Below are positions 1 to 9,404 of a DNA stretch of 64,000 nt, in pieces; the first letter of the stretch is position 1, and each line of letters begins with the position of its first letter. Below the pieces are notes generated by a model that was not told the DNA's origin, ran no database searches, and saw nothing but the letters and a program-made list of their open reading frames with translations. The stretch covers positions 62,001 to 126,000 of the forward strand of contig NZ_NPKQ01000010.1 in NCBI RefSeq assembly GCF_008329525.1, given 5' to 3'. A program made the translations under genes and the position numbers. The stretch is from Tardiphaga sp. P9-11 (lineage in GTDB: Bacteria > Pseudomonadota > Alphaproteobacteria > Rhizobiales > Xanthobacteraceae).

Positions 1-2471
1 TGAATATTGGCCCTCAATCGGCCGTGGTTCGCGGTGTCGGCCTCATTCGGTCGATCGACGATCTGTCCAATACGATGATCTCCCAGACCAACGGCAATCC
101 GGTTCTGGTCAAGGACGTGGCCACGGTGTCGGTCGGCGAGAAGCCGCGCCTCGGCATTGCCGGTCTCAATCAGGAGGACGATATCGTCCAAGGCATCGTA
201 CTGATGCGCCGCGGCGAGAAGAGTTCGCCGACCATCGCGCGTGTCGAACAGCTGGTGCAGCAGATCAATCGCGGAGGCATCCTGCCGCCCGGCGTGCGGA
301 TCGAACGCATCTATGACCGCAAGGACCTGATCGACACCACCACGCATACGGTGCTGCACAACATGGTCGTCGGCATCCTGCTGATCGTGCTGCTGCAGTG
401 GATGTTCCTCGGCAACCTGCGCAGCGCGCTGATCGTCGGCGCCACCATTCCATTCGCCTTGTTTTTCGCTGTCATCATTCTGGTGCTACGCGGCGAATCT
501 GCCAACCTGCTATCGGTGGGCGCCATCGATTTCGGCCTGATCGTCGATGGTACGGTCATCATGGTAGAGGCCATCTTCAGACGGCTGACCCAGACAACGG
601 AGCTTTCCGAAGCAGAGCGTAGCCACATCTCGCCCGAGACCATCATGGGCATGAAGAAGCATGGTATCCTGAGCGCATCCGCTGACGTGTCGCGCTCGAT
701 CTTCTTTGCCGCCGCGATCATCATCGCCGCATTCCTGCCGCTGTTCACACTGTCCGGCGTTGAAGGCAATATCTTTGGACCGATGGCGCGGACCTATGCT
801 TATGCGCTGGCCGGTGGCCTGATCGCGACATTCACCGTCACGCCTGCGCTGAGCGCGATCATTCTGCCGGCGCACGTCCACGAGACCGAAACATGGATCA
901 TGCGCCAGCTGCATCGCCTCTATATGCCGGTGCTGCACTGGGCGGTCGCCAGCCGAAAGATCGTACTGGGCATTGCGATCGGTCTCGTCGTGGTGACCTT
1001 CTTCATGGCACGTTTCCTCGGCCTGGAATTCCTGCCGAAGCTGGAAGAGGGCAATCTCTGGATTCGCGCCACGCTGCCGCCGACGATCTCGCTGCAGGAG
1101 GGCAATACTTACGTCAATGAGATGCGCAGGCTGATCCGCCAGCAGCCCGAGGTAGAATCCGTCGTCTCGCAACATGGCCGTCCCGATGACGGCACCGACG
1201 CGGCCGGCTTGTTCAACGCGGAATTCTTCGCCCCGCTGAAGCCTGCCTCCGAATGGCCGGCGCCGCAGGACAAGGATGCGCTGACGGCGCGCCTGCTCAA
1301 GGAACTGCAGACGAAATTTCCCGGCGTCGAGTTCAATTTCTCGCAATATCTGCAGGACAACGTCTCCGAGGCCGTCTCCGGCGTGAAGGGCGAGAACTCG
1401 ATCAAGCTCTACGGCAACGATCTGGATGCACTCACCAAGACCGCTAACGAGATCAAAGCCGTACTGTCGACAGTGCAGGGCGTGACGGATCTCGCCGTGT
1501 TCACATCGTTGGGGCAGCCGACCATCCAGATCGACGTCGACCGCGCCAAGGCTGCGCGCTACGGATTGTCGCCCGGCGATATCAACGCCACCATCAAGGT
1601 CGCCATCGGCGGCGACTCCGCGGGCGATCTCTATGAGCCCGGCAGCGATCGGCATTTCCCGATCACGGTGCGGCTGGCGCCGGAATATCGCCGTAGCGCT
1701 GAGGCGATCCAGAATTTGCGCATCGGCGCACCCGGTCCGAACGGCACGATCGCGCAGATCCCGCTAAGTGAGGTGGCATCGATCAATCTCGTCTCGGGTG
1801 CGGCCTATATCTACCGCGAGAATCAGGAGCGTTATCTGCCGATCAAGTTCTCGGTACGCGAACGCGATCTCGGCAGCGCCATTCAGGAAGCGCAGGACAA
1901 GGTCGCCGCGCAGGTTCAGCTGCCACCTGGCTCGCGGACCGAATGGGTCGGCGAGTTCGGCAATCTTCAGGACGCTATCGCACGGCTTTCCATCGTCGTG
2001 CCGATCAGTCTCGCTCTGATCGGCGTGTTGCTCTGGTTCAACTTTGGCTCGATGGCCGACACGTTGCTGGCCATGAGCGTGATCCCCATGGCGATCTTCG
2101 GCGGCGTGCTCGGCCTGTTGATCACCGGCATTCCGTTCAGCGTATCGGCTGCGATCGGCTTCATCGCACTGTTCGGTATCGCCGTCATGGACGGCATCCT
2201 GATCCTGTCGCAATACAATCAACTGATCGATGAGGGCTATGAGCGGATCAAGGCGGTAATCCGCACCGGCGAGTTGCAATTGCGCCCGGTACTCATGACC
2301 TGCATTGTGGCGGGTATCGGCCTGCTGCCGGCAGCACTGTCGGAGGGCATCGGTTCGCAGGTCCAGAAGCCGCTCGCGGTGGTGGTGGTCACGGGTATGA
2401 TGCTGGCGCCATTGGTAATCCTGATCACCCTTCCGGTGCTGATCTCGTTCTTCTCGCGCCGGACGCGTTAG
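1..2471 (+). CDS. CusA/CzcA-family heavy-metal RND efflux permease (5' end outside window)
   Basis: The reading frame is open from the first bases of the window, so only the C-terminal 820 or so residues of an RND pump of about 1,040 residues are visible. In this family the protein is the inner-membrane proton-driven subunit that exports divalent or monovalent metal ions through a periplasmic adaptor and an outer-membrane channel. Visible hallmarks are the DFGLIVDG segment with its acidic residues in the central membrane block, the periplasmic docking and porter domains between the two membrane blocks, and a second block of hydrophobic helices ending in ITLPVLISFFSRR. A TolC-like gene follows on the opposite strand, but it is more typical of type I or other tripartite systems. 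The metal cannot be read from this part. Confidence 0.93.
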   Translation, partial: NIGPQSAVVRGVGLIRSIDDLSNTMISQTNGNPVLVKDVATVSVGEKPRLGIAGLNQEDDIVQGIVLMRRGEKSSPTIARVEQLVQQINRGGILPPGVRIERIYDRKDLIDTTTHTVLHNMVVGILLIVLLQWMFLGNLRSALIVGATIPFALFFAVIILVLRGESANLLSVGAIDFGLIVDGTVIMVEAIFRRLTQTTELSEAERSHISPETIMGMKKHGILSASADVSRSIFFAAAIIIAAFLPLFTLSGVEGNIFGPMARTYAYALAGGLIATFTVTPALSAIILPAHVHETETWIMRQLHRLYMPVLHWAVASRKIVLGIAIGLVVVTFFMARFLGLEFLPKLEEGNLWIRATLPPTISLQEGNTYVNEMRRLIRQQPEVESVVSQHGRPDDGTDAAGLFNAEFFAPLKPASEWPAPQDKDALTARLLKELQTKFPGVEFNFSQYLQDNVSEAVSGVKGENSIKLYGNDLDALTKTANEIKAVLSTVQGVTDLAVFTSLGQPTIQIDVDRAKAARYGLSPGDINATIKVAIGGDSAGDLYEPGSDRHFPITVRLAPEYRRSAEAIQNLRIGAPGPNGTIAQIPLSEVASINLVSGAAYIYRENQERYLPIKFSVRERDLGSAIQEAQDKVAAQVQLPPGSRTEWVGEFGNLQDAIARLSIVVPISLALIGVLLWFNFGSMADTLLAMSVIPMAIFGGVLGLLITGIPFSVSAAIGFIALFGIAVMDGILILSQYNQLIDEGYERIKAVIRTGELQLRPVLMTCIVAGIGLLPAALSEGIGSQVQKPLAVVVVTGMMLAPLVILITLPVLISFFSRRTR

Positions 2472-2473
2472 GC

Positions 2474-2690
2474 CGGTCATGCGAGTGCCGAAGACATCAA
2501 TCCCGGCAACGGCATTCCGCTGCCGCGTGCACTGATCGCCTCGGCATTCCGTTCGTCTTCGCGACGGGCTTTGGCAAGATCAGTCTGATTCCATCGGTGA
2601 TGGGCGATGCGCCGATCGTCCGCAAGCCTTATGATTTCGCGTCACTGGTCACCGTGCTGACCGGTGACGTGGCCAAGAAAGGCCAGGGCA
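2474..2690 (+). pseudogene. Response-regulator receiver domain remnant (frameshifted)
   Basis: Two adjacent frames together spell the C-terminal half of a CheY-like receiver. One frame gives a stretch ending PRALIAS near 2541. The next frame continues GIPFVFATGFG and then the conserved lysine motif VRKPYDFASLVTVL (to about 2660). In functional stand-alone receivers of this group the same order occurs in one frame. The phospho-acceptor Asp region is absent, and the sequence runs into the end of the convergent TolC gene. It is therefore a decayed fragment just behind the metal pump. The boundaries are approximate. Confidence 0.6.
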
Positions 2691-2711
2691 GCCCTGACGC
2701 TGGAGCTGTGG

Positions 2712-4130
2712 TCATTGTCCCGATGGCGTGCGCAAGCCGTGCCAGGCGTCACGTACCTGATGGTAGTGAACTTCGGGCAGATAGTCGGGCGTATTCAGCC
2801 CGAGAGTCTTCACATCCAGCCTACCGATTGCGCTAAGCAGCGAATAGGATGCGATGACCCGATCTCGTTGCGCGCCGATCAGGCGCGCTTTTGCCTGCAC
2901 GAGATCCTGCTGCGCGTTCAGGACGTCGACGGTGGTGCGCTGACCGCCCTGGGCCTCGCGCTGAACGCCCTGCAGGGCAACACCTGCGGCGCGGACTTCA
3001 GACTCGGCCGCGCTGACAGCGGTCCTGGCGCCTTCGTTTGATACCCATGCACCGATAGCCGCGGTGCGCGCCTGATTGCGGACTTGCTCCAGGACCAGCC
3101 TACTGACCGATGACAGTTCTTTGGCCTGGCGCGTCTGCGCAGCACCGAGGCCGCCGTCATAGATCGGCGCAGTCAATTGGCCGACGATCGAAGCCTGGTC
3201 AGTCCCAAAGGTTCCGAGCGTCGGATCCGACTGGCTTGATTTGCTGGCGCTGCCCTGCAGCGTGAGCGTGGGCAGCAGACTGCTCTCCGCCACCTTGATC
3301 GTGGTAGTCGCGACGTCGACGTCGTAGCCGGCGGCCAGCACTGCCGGATGTGCTTTGAAGGCCTGGTTGACGGCATCGTCCTTATTGCGCGGGAGCAAAC
3401 GATCCATCGGTTCGGCCGGGCTGAGCCGCGACGGGGACATGCCGATCACCTGCGCATAGGTCGCCTGGCTGATGGCGAAATTGACCTCGGCAGCATTGAG
3501 ATCGGCCTGACCGCGGGCCAGACGCGCTTCGGCCTGTGACGTATCGGTAGGGGTGACGTCGCCTGCATTGAGCCGCTTCTGGGCAATCCCGAGTGTCTCG
3601 CGGAGTGAGGTGACGTTGGCGCGCTGGGCCTCGACCAGCGATTGGTTGGCGAGGACATTGGTATAGGCAACGACCGCGTCGAGCAGCACGCCTTGGCCGA
3701 CATTGCGTAGCGCTTCGCGGCCGGACTGCACCTGCAATTCCGCGACGCGGACGCTATTGGCTGTCTTGTTTCCGTTATAAAGCGTTTGAGTGACGGTAAC
3801 ACCGATGGTCCATGGCTTCAGCGTTGCGCCCTGGATGGTGTTATCCACCAGCAGGTTACGCACGGCCTGAAGGCCATAGCTCAGCGTGGCGGCGACCTGT
3901 GGCCGATAGCCGGCCATCGCCTGTGGGACATTCTCATCAGTCGCGCGCTGGCGGGCCCGTTCGCCGTTCAGCTGCGGATTGGATTGATAGGCCTTGGCAA
4001 GGGCTTCCGACACCGTTTCAGCACGCGCATCGCCCGCAGCGAAAATGCCATAGCCGGTGAGGCTCAAGGCCATGCCTGTCCGAAGCGCACGCCTTGCGGC
4101 GAGGCCAAATTTGCCGTGATGACGACCCAT
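2712..4130 (-). CDS. tolC: TolC-family outer-membrane efflux protein
   Basis: This 472-residue protein has an N-terminal signal peptide of about 37 residues ending DARAE. The repeated TolC helical-hairpin pattern follows, starting ETVSEALAKAYQSNPQLNGERA and recurring in the second half. TolC proteins form a trimeric channel-tunnel across the outer membrane and periplasm, used by type I secretion and tripartite drug pumps. The length is typical (450-500 residues). The ATG at 4130 has GGGA a few bases upstream. The gene is transcribed alone, convergent with the RND gene and divergent from the acetyl-CoA hydrolase, so its pump partner is not given by context. Confidence 0.92.
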   Translation of the reverse strand: MGRHHGKFGLAARRALRTGMALSLTGYGIFAAGDARAETVSEALAKAYQSNPQLNGERARQRATDENVPQAMAGYRPQVAATLSYGLQAVRNLLVDNTIQGATLKPWTIGVTVTQTLYNGNKTANSVRVAELQVQSGREALRNVGQGVLLDAVVAYTNVLANQSLVEAQRANVTSLRETLGIAQKRLNAGDVTPTDTSQAEARLARGQADLNAAEVNFAISQATYAQVIGMSPSRLSPAEPMDRLLPRNKDDAVNQAFKAHPAVLAAGYDVDVATTTIKVAESSLLPTLTLQGSASKSSQSDPTLGTFGTDQASIVGQLTAPIYDGGLGAAQTRQAKELSSVSRLVLEQVRNQARTAAIGAWVSNEGARTAVSAAESEVRAAGVALQGVQREAQGGQRTTVDVLNAQQDLVQAKARLIGAQRDRVIASYSLLSAIGRLDVKTLGLNTPDYLPEVHYHQVRDAWHGLRTPSGQ

Positions 4131-4455
4131 GTTATCCCAAAGCAGTCTTCGGACGTCCGGCCCGCTGACGTCCTCGTATGTTTAGATGGCGTTGCCTTTG
4201 CAGGCAAACCATCCGATGAAGAACCTCCGGGCTTTTGCGCTTTCCCCACAGGGCATTTGGCTGCCCCGATTTGCTTGATTGATCAGGACCATAAGGTGGA
4301 TCGCGTGTTCCGTGAATGCGACGAATAAACCCGGCTTCACACGGCCGCGTGTGTTGCATGTCGGGCACATTTCTGAATAACCGTGCGCAGTGGTAACTTT
4401 GTCCGGCCTCGCTGCGCGATTGCGTTGAGACGCCGCCGATCCCGTTCCTGCCGGA
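4131..4455. promoter_or_regulatory. Divergent intergenic region between tolC and the acetyl-CoA hydrolase gene
   Basis: About 325 bases separate two divergently transcribed genes, so promoters for both should lie here. I see no confident -35/-10 pair and no convincing coding frame; overlapping frames look like antisense noise. Confidence 0.4.
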
Positions 4456-6312
4456 ATGCCCATGCCCAAGATTTTCACCGATCCCGACGCCATCGCCGAT
4501 GACATCATTCGCGACGTCGGGACCACGCTGGTGGTCGGATTGCCGCTGGGGCTGGGCAAGGCAAACCACATCATCAATGCGCTCTATCAGCGCGCGCTGG
4601 ACGATCGCAGCATCAACCTGACTTTCTTCTCCGCGCTGACCCTGGAGAAGCCGAAGCCATCCGGCGAGCTGGAGAAGCGCTTCATCAGTCCAGTGATCGA
4701 GCGGCTGTTCGGTGGCTATCCCGATCTCGCTTACGCGACGGCGCTCCACAAAAGCGAGCTTCCGCCGAACATTCAGGTCAACGAATTCTTCTTCCTCGCG
4801 GGAAAGTGGCTGCGGGTCGCCGATGCGCAGCAGCATTATATCTCGGCCAACTACACCCATGCTTCATCCTATCTTCTGACGCGCGGCCTCAACGTCATCA
4901 CGCAACTCGTGGCCAAGCGCGTGGTCGATGGCGTCGCGCGCTATAGTTTGAGCTGCAACACCGACACGACACTGGATCTGATGCGTGCTCGCGCGGAGAG
5001 GCGGGTGTCGTTCAGGCTGATCGGGCAGGTCAATTCGGAGCTGCCGTTCATGCCAGGTGTGGGCGATCTCGCCGCCGATGAATTCCATGCGGTGCTTGAA
5101 AGTCCTGAGACTGATTTCCCGCTGTTCGCGCCGCCGAACGAGCCGATCAGCGACACCAAATATGCGATCGGCCTGCATGCGGCGAGCCTGGTGCGCGATG
5201 GTGGCACGTTGCAGATCGGAATCGGTCAGGTCGGCGATGCCCTGGCGCAGGGGCTGATTGTGCGTCATCGCGACAACGCAGCATTTCAGGGCGTCATGCA
5301 GCGGCTAACGCCGGCTGCACCGCCCAGGGAGACCGCACCGTTCACACGTGGACTCTATGGTGTCAGCGAAATGCTGTTCGAGGCGTTTCTGGGCCTGATC
5401 GATGCCGGCATCCTGAAGCGCGACGTCGACGGCGCGATCGTGCATGGCGCGTTCTTCCTCGGGCCGAAGTCATTCTATCGGGCACTGCGCGACATGACGC
5501 CGGAGCAACTTGCGCATATCCAGATGATGCCGGTGTCATTCACCAACCAGCTCTACGGCGATGAAGAGATCAAGCGGCGCGCCCGTGTCGATGCGCGCTT
5601 CGTCAACAATACGATGATGGTAACGCTGATGGGCGCCGCGATTTCCGACGGCCTCGACAATGGCCAGGTCGTCAGTGGTGTGGGCGGTCAATACAATTTC
5701 GTGGCGCAGGCCTTTGCGCTTGACGGTGCACGCTCGATCCTGACTCTCGACGCAACGCGTGCCGGCAAAAAGCCCGTCTCCAATATTCGCTGGAACTACG
5801 GTCACACCACGATCCCGCGACACCTACGCGATATCATCGTGACGGAGTATGGTGTCGCCGATCTGCGCGGAAGATCGGACGCTGACGTGATCGCCGCAAT
5901 GCTGCAAGTGTCCGACTCTCGTTTTCAACCGGAGCTCATGCGGCAAGCCAAGAACAACGGTAAACTTCCGAAGACCTACGAGATTCCTGCGGCGTATCGC
6001 GATAACACACCGGCGCGGATTTCCACTGCGCTGAAGCCCGCACGTGACGCAGGCCTGCTGCCGACATTTCCGTTCGGCAGCGATTTCACTGAGATCGAGC
6101 AGCGCCTGATTCCGGCGCTGCAGATCCTGAGTGCCGCCTCGGCGTCGCCGCTGAGCTTGGCCGGCTTGTTCTGGGAGGGCGTCACGCATAGGCTGAGCGC
6201 ATCCGATGAAGCGGCGCTTGCGCGGCTCGGGCTCGATCATCCGGCCACATTGGCCGAACGCGCATATCGTGCGCTGGTATCCGCCGCGCTCGCGCGCAGC
6301 GGCCCGGCCTAG
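4456..6312 (+). CDS. Acetyl-CoA hydrolase/transferase family protein
   Basis: This 618-residue protein belongs to the class I CoA-transferase fold. It begins with a CoA-transferase-like N-terminal half ([19 protein letters not shown]) and ends with an acetyl-CoA hydrolase C-terminal domain. That domain carries a glycine-rich [15 protein letters not shown] segment and the [15 protein letters not shown] signature. Family members move CoA between acetate, succinate or other short acids, or hydrolyse acetyl-CoA, in the cytoplasm. The substrate cannot be decided. An in-frame ATG two codons downstream (4462) is an alternative start. The gene ends with a 4-base overlap against the convergent enoyl-CoA hydratase gene. 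Confidence 0.9.
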   Translation: MPMPKIFTDPDAIADDIIRDVGTTLVVGLPLGLGKANHIINALYQRALDDRSINLTFFSALTLEKPKPSGELEKRFISPVIERLFGGYPDLAYATALHKSELPPNIQVNEFFFLAGKWLRVADAQQHYISANYTHASSYLLTRGLNVITQLVAKRVVDGVARYSLSCNTDTTLDLMRARAERRVSFRLIGQVNSELPFMPGVGDLAADEFHAVLESPETDFPLFAPPNEPISDTKYAIGLHAASLVRDGGTLQIGIGQVGDALAQGLIVRHRDNAAFQGVMQRLTPAAPPRETAPFTRGLYGVSEMLFEAFLGLIDAGILKRDVDGAIVHGAFFLGPKSFYRALRDMTPEQLAHIQMMPVSFTNQLYGDEEIKRRARVDARFVNNTMMVTLMGAAISDGLDNGQVVSGVGGQYNFVAQAFALDGARSILTLDATRAGKKPVSNIRWNYGHTTIPRHLRDIIVTEYGVADLRGRSDADVIAAMLQVSDSRFQPELMRQAKNNGKLPKTYEIPAAYRDNTPARISTALKPARDAGLLPTFPFGSDFTEIEQRLIPALQILSAASASPLSLAGLFWEGVTHRLSASDEAALARLGLDHPATLAERAYRALVSAALARSGPA

Positions 6313-7088
6313 CGGTTCTTGTTGACCGGCTTCCGCTTCTCGATGAACGCGGCCATACCTTCGGAGCGATCCTCCAGCGCGAAGGTTGCGTGAAACAGAT
6401 CGCGCTCGACCTTGAGGCCTTCGGTCAGCGGGGTTTCGAAGGCGCGATTTACGGCGTTCTTCGCCATCGTCGCCACCGGGCGTGACATGGCGGCGATCTT
6501 CTCTGCCATGGCGATGGCCTCTTCCATCAGCTTGTCGGCCGGGACAATGCGGCTGACGAGACCGGAGCGTTCGGCTTCCGCCGCGTCCATCATGCGGCCT
6601 GTGAGACAGAGGTCCATCGCCTTCGATTTGCCGATGGCGCGGGTGAGGCGCTGGGTGCCGCCGATGCCGGGAATGGTGCCGAGCGTGATTTCCGGCTGGC
6701 CGAACTTCGCGGTGTCCGCTGCGATCATGATGTCGCACATCATCGCAAGCTCGCAGCCGCCTCCAAGCGCATAGCCTGAGACGGCGGCAATGGTCGGCTT
6801 GGTGCAGGTGGCCACACGGTCGCCGCCGATCGCGGTGAAATCACTGGAGAACATGTCGATGAAGCTCTTCGGCTGCATTTCCTTGATATCCGCTCCGGCG
6901 GCAAATGCCTTCTCGCTACCGGTTACGATGATGCAGCCCACGGCGGTGTCGGCTTCTAGCTCGTCGATGGCGATCTTGATTTCGCCGAACACGCCGAAAG
7001 AAAGCGCGTTGAGCATCTTCGGGCGGTTCAGCGTGATGATGCCGACCGCGCCCTTGCGCTCAACGATGAGGTGTTCGTAGCTGCTCAT
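6309..7088 (-). CDS. Enoyl-CoA hydratase/isomerase family protein
   Basis: This is a crotonase-fold protein of 259 residues, the usual size for an FadB/PaaF-type enoyl-CoA hydratase that adds water across 2-enoyl-CoA in beta-oxidation. The oxyanion-hole and CoA-binding segment [11 protein letters not shown] is present. Both catalytic glutamates are in the usual places, within [11 protein letters not shown] and [13 protein letters not shown] chose the ATG at 7088 because [13 protein letters not shown] matches the family N-terminus and GGGATGG-like pairing lies upstream; an in-frame extension to 7139 is unlikely. It is convergent with the acetyl-CoA hydrolase, overlapping by 4 bases. Confidence 0.93.
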   Translation of the reverse strand: MSSYEHLIVERKGAVGIITLNRPKMLNALSFGVFGEIKIAIDELEADTAVGCIIVTGSEKAFAAGADIKEMQPKSFIDMFSSDFTAIGGDRVATCTKPTIAAVSGYALGGGCELAMMCDIMIAADTAKFGQPEITLGTIPGIGGTQRLTRAIGKSKAMDLCLTGRMMDAAEAERSGLVSRIVPADKLMEEAIAMAEKIAAMSRPVATMAKNAVNRAFETPLTEGLKVERDLFHATFALEDRSEGMAAFIEKRKPVNKNR

Positions 7089-7164
7089 GTTCCATCCCGC
7101 GAATTTTTGTTGAAGCGGCCAGGATCGGCGGCCCCGCACAATTTGCCCGCTCGGGGGATGGGGT

Positions 7165-7845
7165 TCAAGCTATAAACATGCGGGCCGCAGAGGCCATGGT
7201 GAGCAGGCCGCCGAAGGCGATGAAGATCTTACCGACAAGGGAGGTCTTGTCCCAGGTCGTGCTGTTCTCTCTGGTGACTTCCGGTGCCGGCGTATCGATG
7301 GTGGCCTTTGCGAGCGTCAGCGGCGGCTTGTCGTCGCTGATGGCACGATCGAGCTCGTTGAGCTGGTCAGCGGCAACGAGCTGCGCATTGCTCGCGCTGG
7401 AATCCGGCGTCGTCGTTGCGGGCTGTTCCTGCTGGTCGCCGATTTGGCCAAACGCGCCGCCGGCCTGCGATGCCATATTGTAAGTGTTGGTTGCGGTCGT
7501 CTCGGACGGCCATTGTGCATTGGCATTGGCGAGCGATGCCGGGATAGCTGCGGCGCCGTGCTCCGGCTTGGCGTCTTCCGCCTTGGCGGTGTCGTCCTCT
7601 GCCGGTTTTCTCGCCCCCTTGGTTGCCTGCCGGTCCGACTTGCGCGATTTTACTTCGGTCTTGCGGGCGCTGCGGTGCTTGGCAGTCTTGGTCGGCTCTG
7701 CGGATGTGTCTGTAGCGCTGCCGACTGTTGCGGCAGGCCCGGATGCCGACGTGTCGTTTTCGGTCGCGTGAAGCGGTACCGATGTGCAGATCCACAATCC
7801 GGCTGCGATGGCCAATGCCGCACGCCCGCTGGCTCTGATGTTCAT
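7165..7845 (-). CDS. Secreted or membrane-anchored hypothetical protein, low complexity
   Basis: The 226-residue product starts with a clear signal peptide ([19 protein letters not shown], cleavage near HATEN). It continues through a Thr/Ala/Lys-rich linker with basic runs such as [14 protein letters not shown], and ends in a hydrophobic helix ([22 protein letters not shown]) that may anchor it in a membrane. GGGGAGA seven bases before the ATG at 7845 supports this start over a longer frame. I do not recognise a domain. The organisation resembles small envelope proteins common in this group. It is divergent from the ECF sigma gene. Confidence 0.75.
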   Translation of the reverse strand: MNIRASGRAALAIAAGLWICTSVPLHATENDTSASGPAATVGSATDTSAEPTKTAKHRSARKTEVKSRKSDRQATKGARKPAEDDTAKAEDAKPEHGAAAIPASLANANAQWPSETTATNTYNMASQAGGAFGQIGDQQEQPATTTPDSSASNAQLVAADQLNELDRAISDDKPPLTLAKATIDTPAPEVTRENSTTWDKTSLVGKIFIAFGGLLTMASAARMFIA

Positions 7846-8177
7846 GAGAAATCTCCCCAAAATACCCGCCCCCAATAGCCGCAAGGGAAACTGCGCAGGT
7901 GTTCACACCGGGGCAAAAAAATGGAATCTTCGGACGAGTCCGGCAAAAACGGGGCATGAACACCGCCGCAGTCATCGTCTCCACAGACGTCAGCAAAAAT
8001 CTGCGTTTGAAATCAAGGCGACGGATGCCACTCTGACGGTTCGGTGCTATGAGCCGAATGGCTTTGAAATCTTCGGCTCCGGATTGGGACGCAGGTGAGG
8101 GCTTCACGGTTCCGTGATTTTTCTCGCAGCCGGCGTAACAAATTGAACTATCCGCCGAATTGGCTTTAGGAGCGCGC
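7846..8177. promoter_or_regulatory. Divergent region upstream of the ECF sigma/nrsF operon
   Basis: These 332 bases lie between a secreted hypothetical gene and the ECF sigma operon and must carry promoters for both. ECF operons of this kind are usually autoregulated. A GTAACA element near 8135 is the only suggestive piece; I could not define a matching -10. Confidence 0.35.
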
Positions 8178-8723
8178 GTGCGCGGACGTGACGACGAATG
8201 GACCGATCTGATGCGGTCGGCCAATGCAGGGGATAGCGTTGCCTATCATCGCCTGTTGAAGTCGGTTACGCCCGTGCTGCGCGCCGGAGCGCGGCAGGGC
8301 CTTTCGCGGGCTGGCCAGCCGCCTGATCAGGCCGAGGACATTGTGCAGGATATTTTACTGGCGGTGCATTTGAAGCGGCAGACCTGGGACGCGAACGCAC
8401 CGTTCGCGCCGTGGCTCTTCGCGATCGCCCGCAACAAGCTGATTGATGCGCTCCGCCGGCGCGGGCGTCGCGTCTTCGTCAATATCGACGATTTTGCCGA
8501 AACGATTCCGAGCGAGCTGCCGGCTGAAACATTGCCCACTGTCGAGATATCCAATTATCTCGCCGATCTTCCGCCGCGGCAGCGCGACGTGCTGCGATCG
8601 ATCGCGGTGGAGAGCGCATCCATCAAGACCACGGCGTCGAAATTGTCGATGACCGAAGGCGCCGTGCGCGTGGCGTTGCATCGTGGGCTCGCGAGCCTCG
8701 CAGCCAAGCTGCGAAAGGATTGA
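8178..8723 (+). CDS. ECF-type RNA polymerase sigma factor (partner of NrsF)
   Basis: This is a sigma-70 family protein of 181 residues with region 2 (DQAEDIVQDILLAVHLK, then PFAPWLFAIARNKLIDALRRR) and region 4 (LPPRQRDVLRSIAV, then TEGAVRVALHRGLASLAAKL). It has no extra C-terminal domain. The GTG at 8178 is chosen because AGGAG sits six bases upstream; a TTG at 8160 would extend the protein without ribosome-site support. The stop is two bases before the ATG of nrsF, so the two are co-transcribed and probably translationally linked. In Caulobacter the equivalent SigF is held by NrsF and released under metal or redox stress. Confidence 0.92.
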   Translation: MRGRDDEWTDLMRSANAGDSVAYHRLLKSVTPVLRAGARQGLSRAGQPPDQAEDIVQDILLAVHLKRQTWDANAPFAPWLFAIARNKLIDALRRRGRRVFVNIDDFAETIPSELPAETLPTVEISNYLADLPPRQRDVLRSIAVESASIKTTASKLSMTEGAVRVALHRGLASLAAKLRKD

Positions 8724-8725
8724 CC

Positions 8726-9364
8726 ATGGATACCGATCGCCTGATTCAGACGCTCGCCGCCGACAATGATCAGAGGCCGCGTCCCGTGAGCACGCAGCTC
8801 GCGATGGCCCTGTTGGTCACGCTGCCGGTCGTCGCAGCGATGCTCCTGGTGACGCTTGGCATTCGCCCGGACTTCATGTCGGCGATGCGCAATCCGTTCT
8901 TCGATACGAAGTTTCTGGTGACCCTGGCGCTCGCTATTCCCGCGATTGTGATCAGCGTTCATCTATCGAAGCCGGAAGCGTCGTTGGGGCGCTGGATCTG
9001 GCTGTTATTGTTGTCGCCGTTTATTCTCATCGTCGCGTTGATCGTCGAAATGGCGATGCCGCAACGCACGTCGATGATGATGCGCATTATCGGCAGGAAC
9101 TCGTCGCTGTGTTCGGCGGCGATTACGTTGCTGTCGCTGCCGATCCTCGGTGGCGCGATGATCGCGCTGCGCCACGGCGCGCCGTCACGCCCCGCCGTTG
9201 CCGGTGCGCTCGCGGGATTGATGTCAGCCGGGCTAGGGGCGACGTTCTACGCCGCGCATTGCACGGACGACTCGCCGCTGTTTGTCGCGACCTGGTACAC
9301 GCTCGCAGCCCTTGTCGTGGCGGGGCTGGGTGCAGCCATCGGTTCGAAAGTACTGCGCTATTGA
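8726..9364 (+). CDS. nrsF: NrsF (DUF1109) integral-membrane anti-sigma factor
   Basis: The 212-residue protein has a short cytoplasmic N-terminus (MDTDRLIQTLAADN) followed by six predicted membrane helices, the layout of the NrsF/DUF1109 family. Only two cysteines are present, at about residues 129 (SSLCSA) and 179 (AAHCTD). These line up with the two cysteines that Caulobacter NrsF needs to sense chromate and cadmium (from memory about 131 and 181). The inferred role is to bind the upstream sigma factor at the membrane and release it when the cysteines are modified. The ATG at 8726 is preferred over a TTG at 8720. Confidence 0.9.
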   Translation: MDTDRLIQTLAADNDQRPRPVSTQLAMALLVTLPVVAAMLLVTLGIRPDFMSAMRNPFFDTKFLVTLALAIPAIVISVHLSKPEASLGRWIWLLLLSPFILIVALIVEMAMPQRTSMMMRIIGRNSSLCSAAITLLSLPILGGAMIALRHGAPSRPAVAGALAGLMSAGLGATFYAAHCTDDSPLFVATWYTLAALVVAGLGAAIGSKVLRY

Positions 9365-9404
9365 GCGACGCGCGAGCCACGCGTTCCGCGAAAAATGAAT
9401 TCGG

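Noticed and set aside
311-1655. Minus-strand frames of up to 381 residues inside the RND gene
   Set aside because: They are antisense shadows of a well-conserved transporter gene, with His/Arg/Asp-rich composition.
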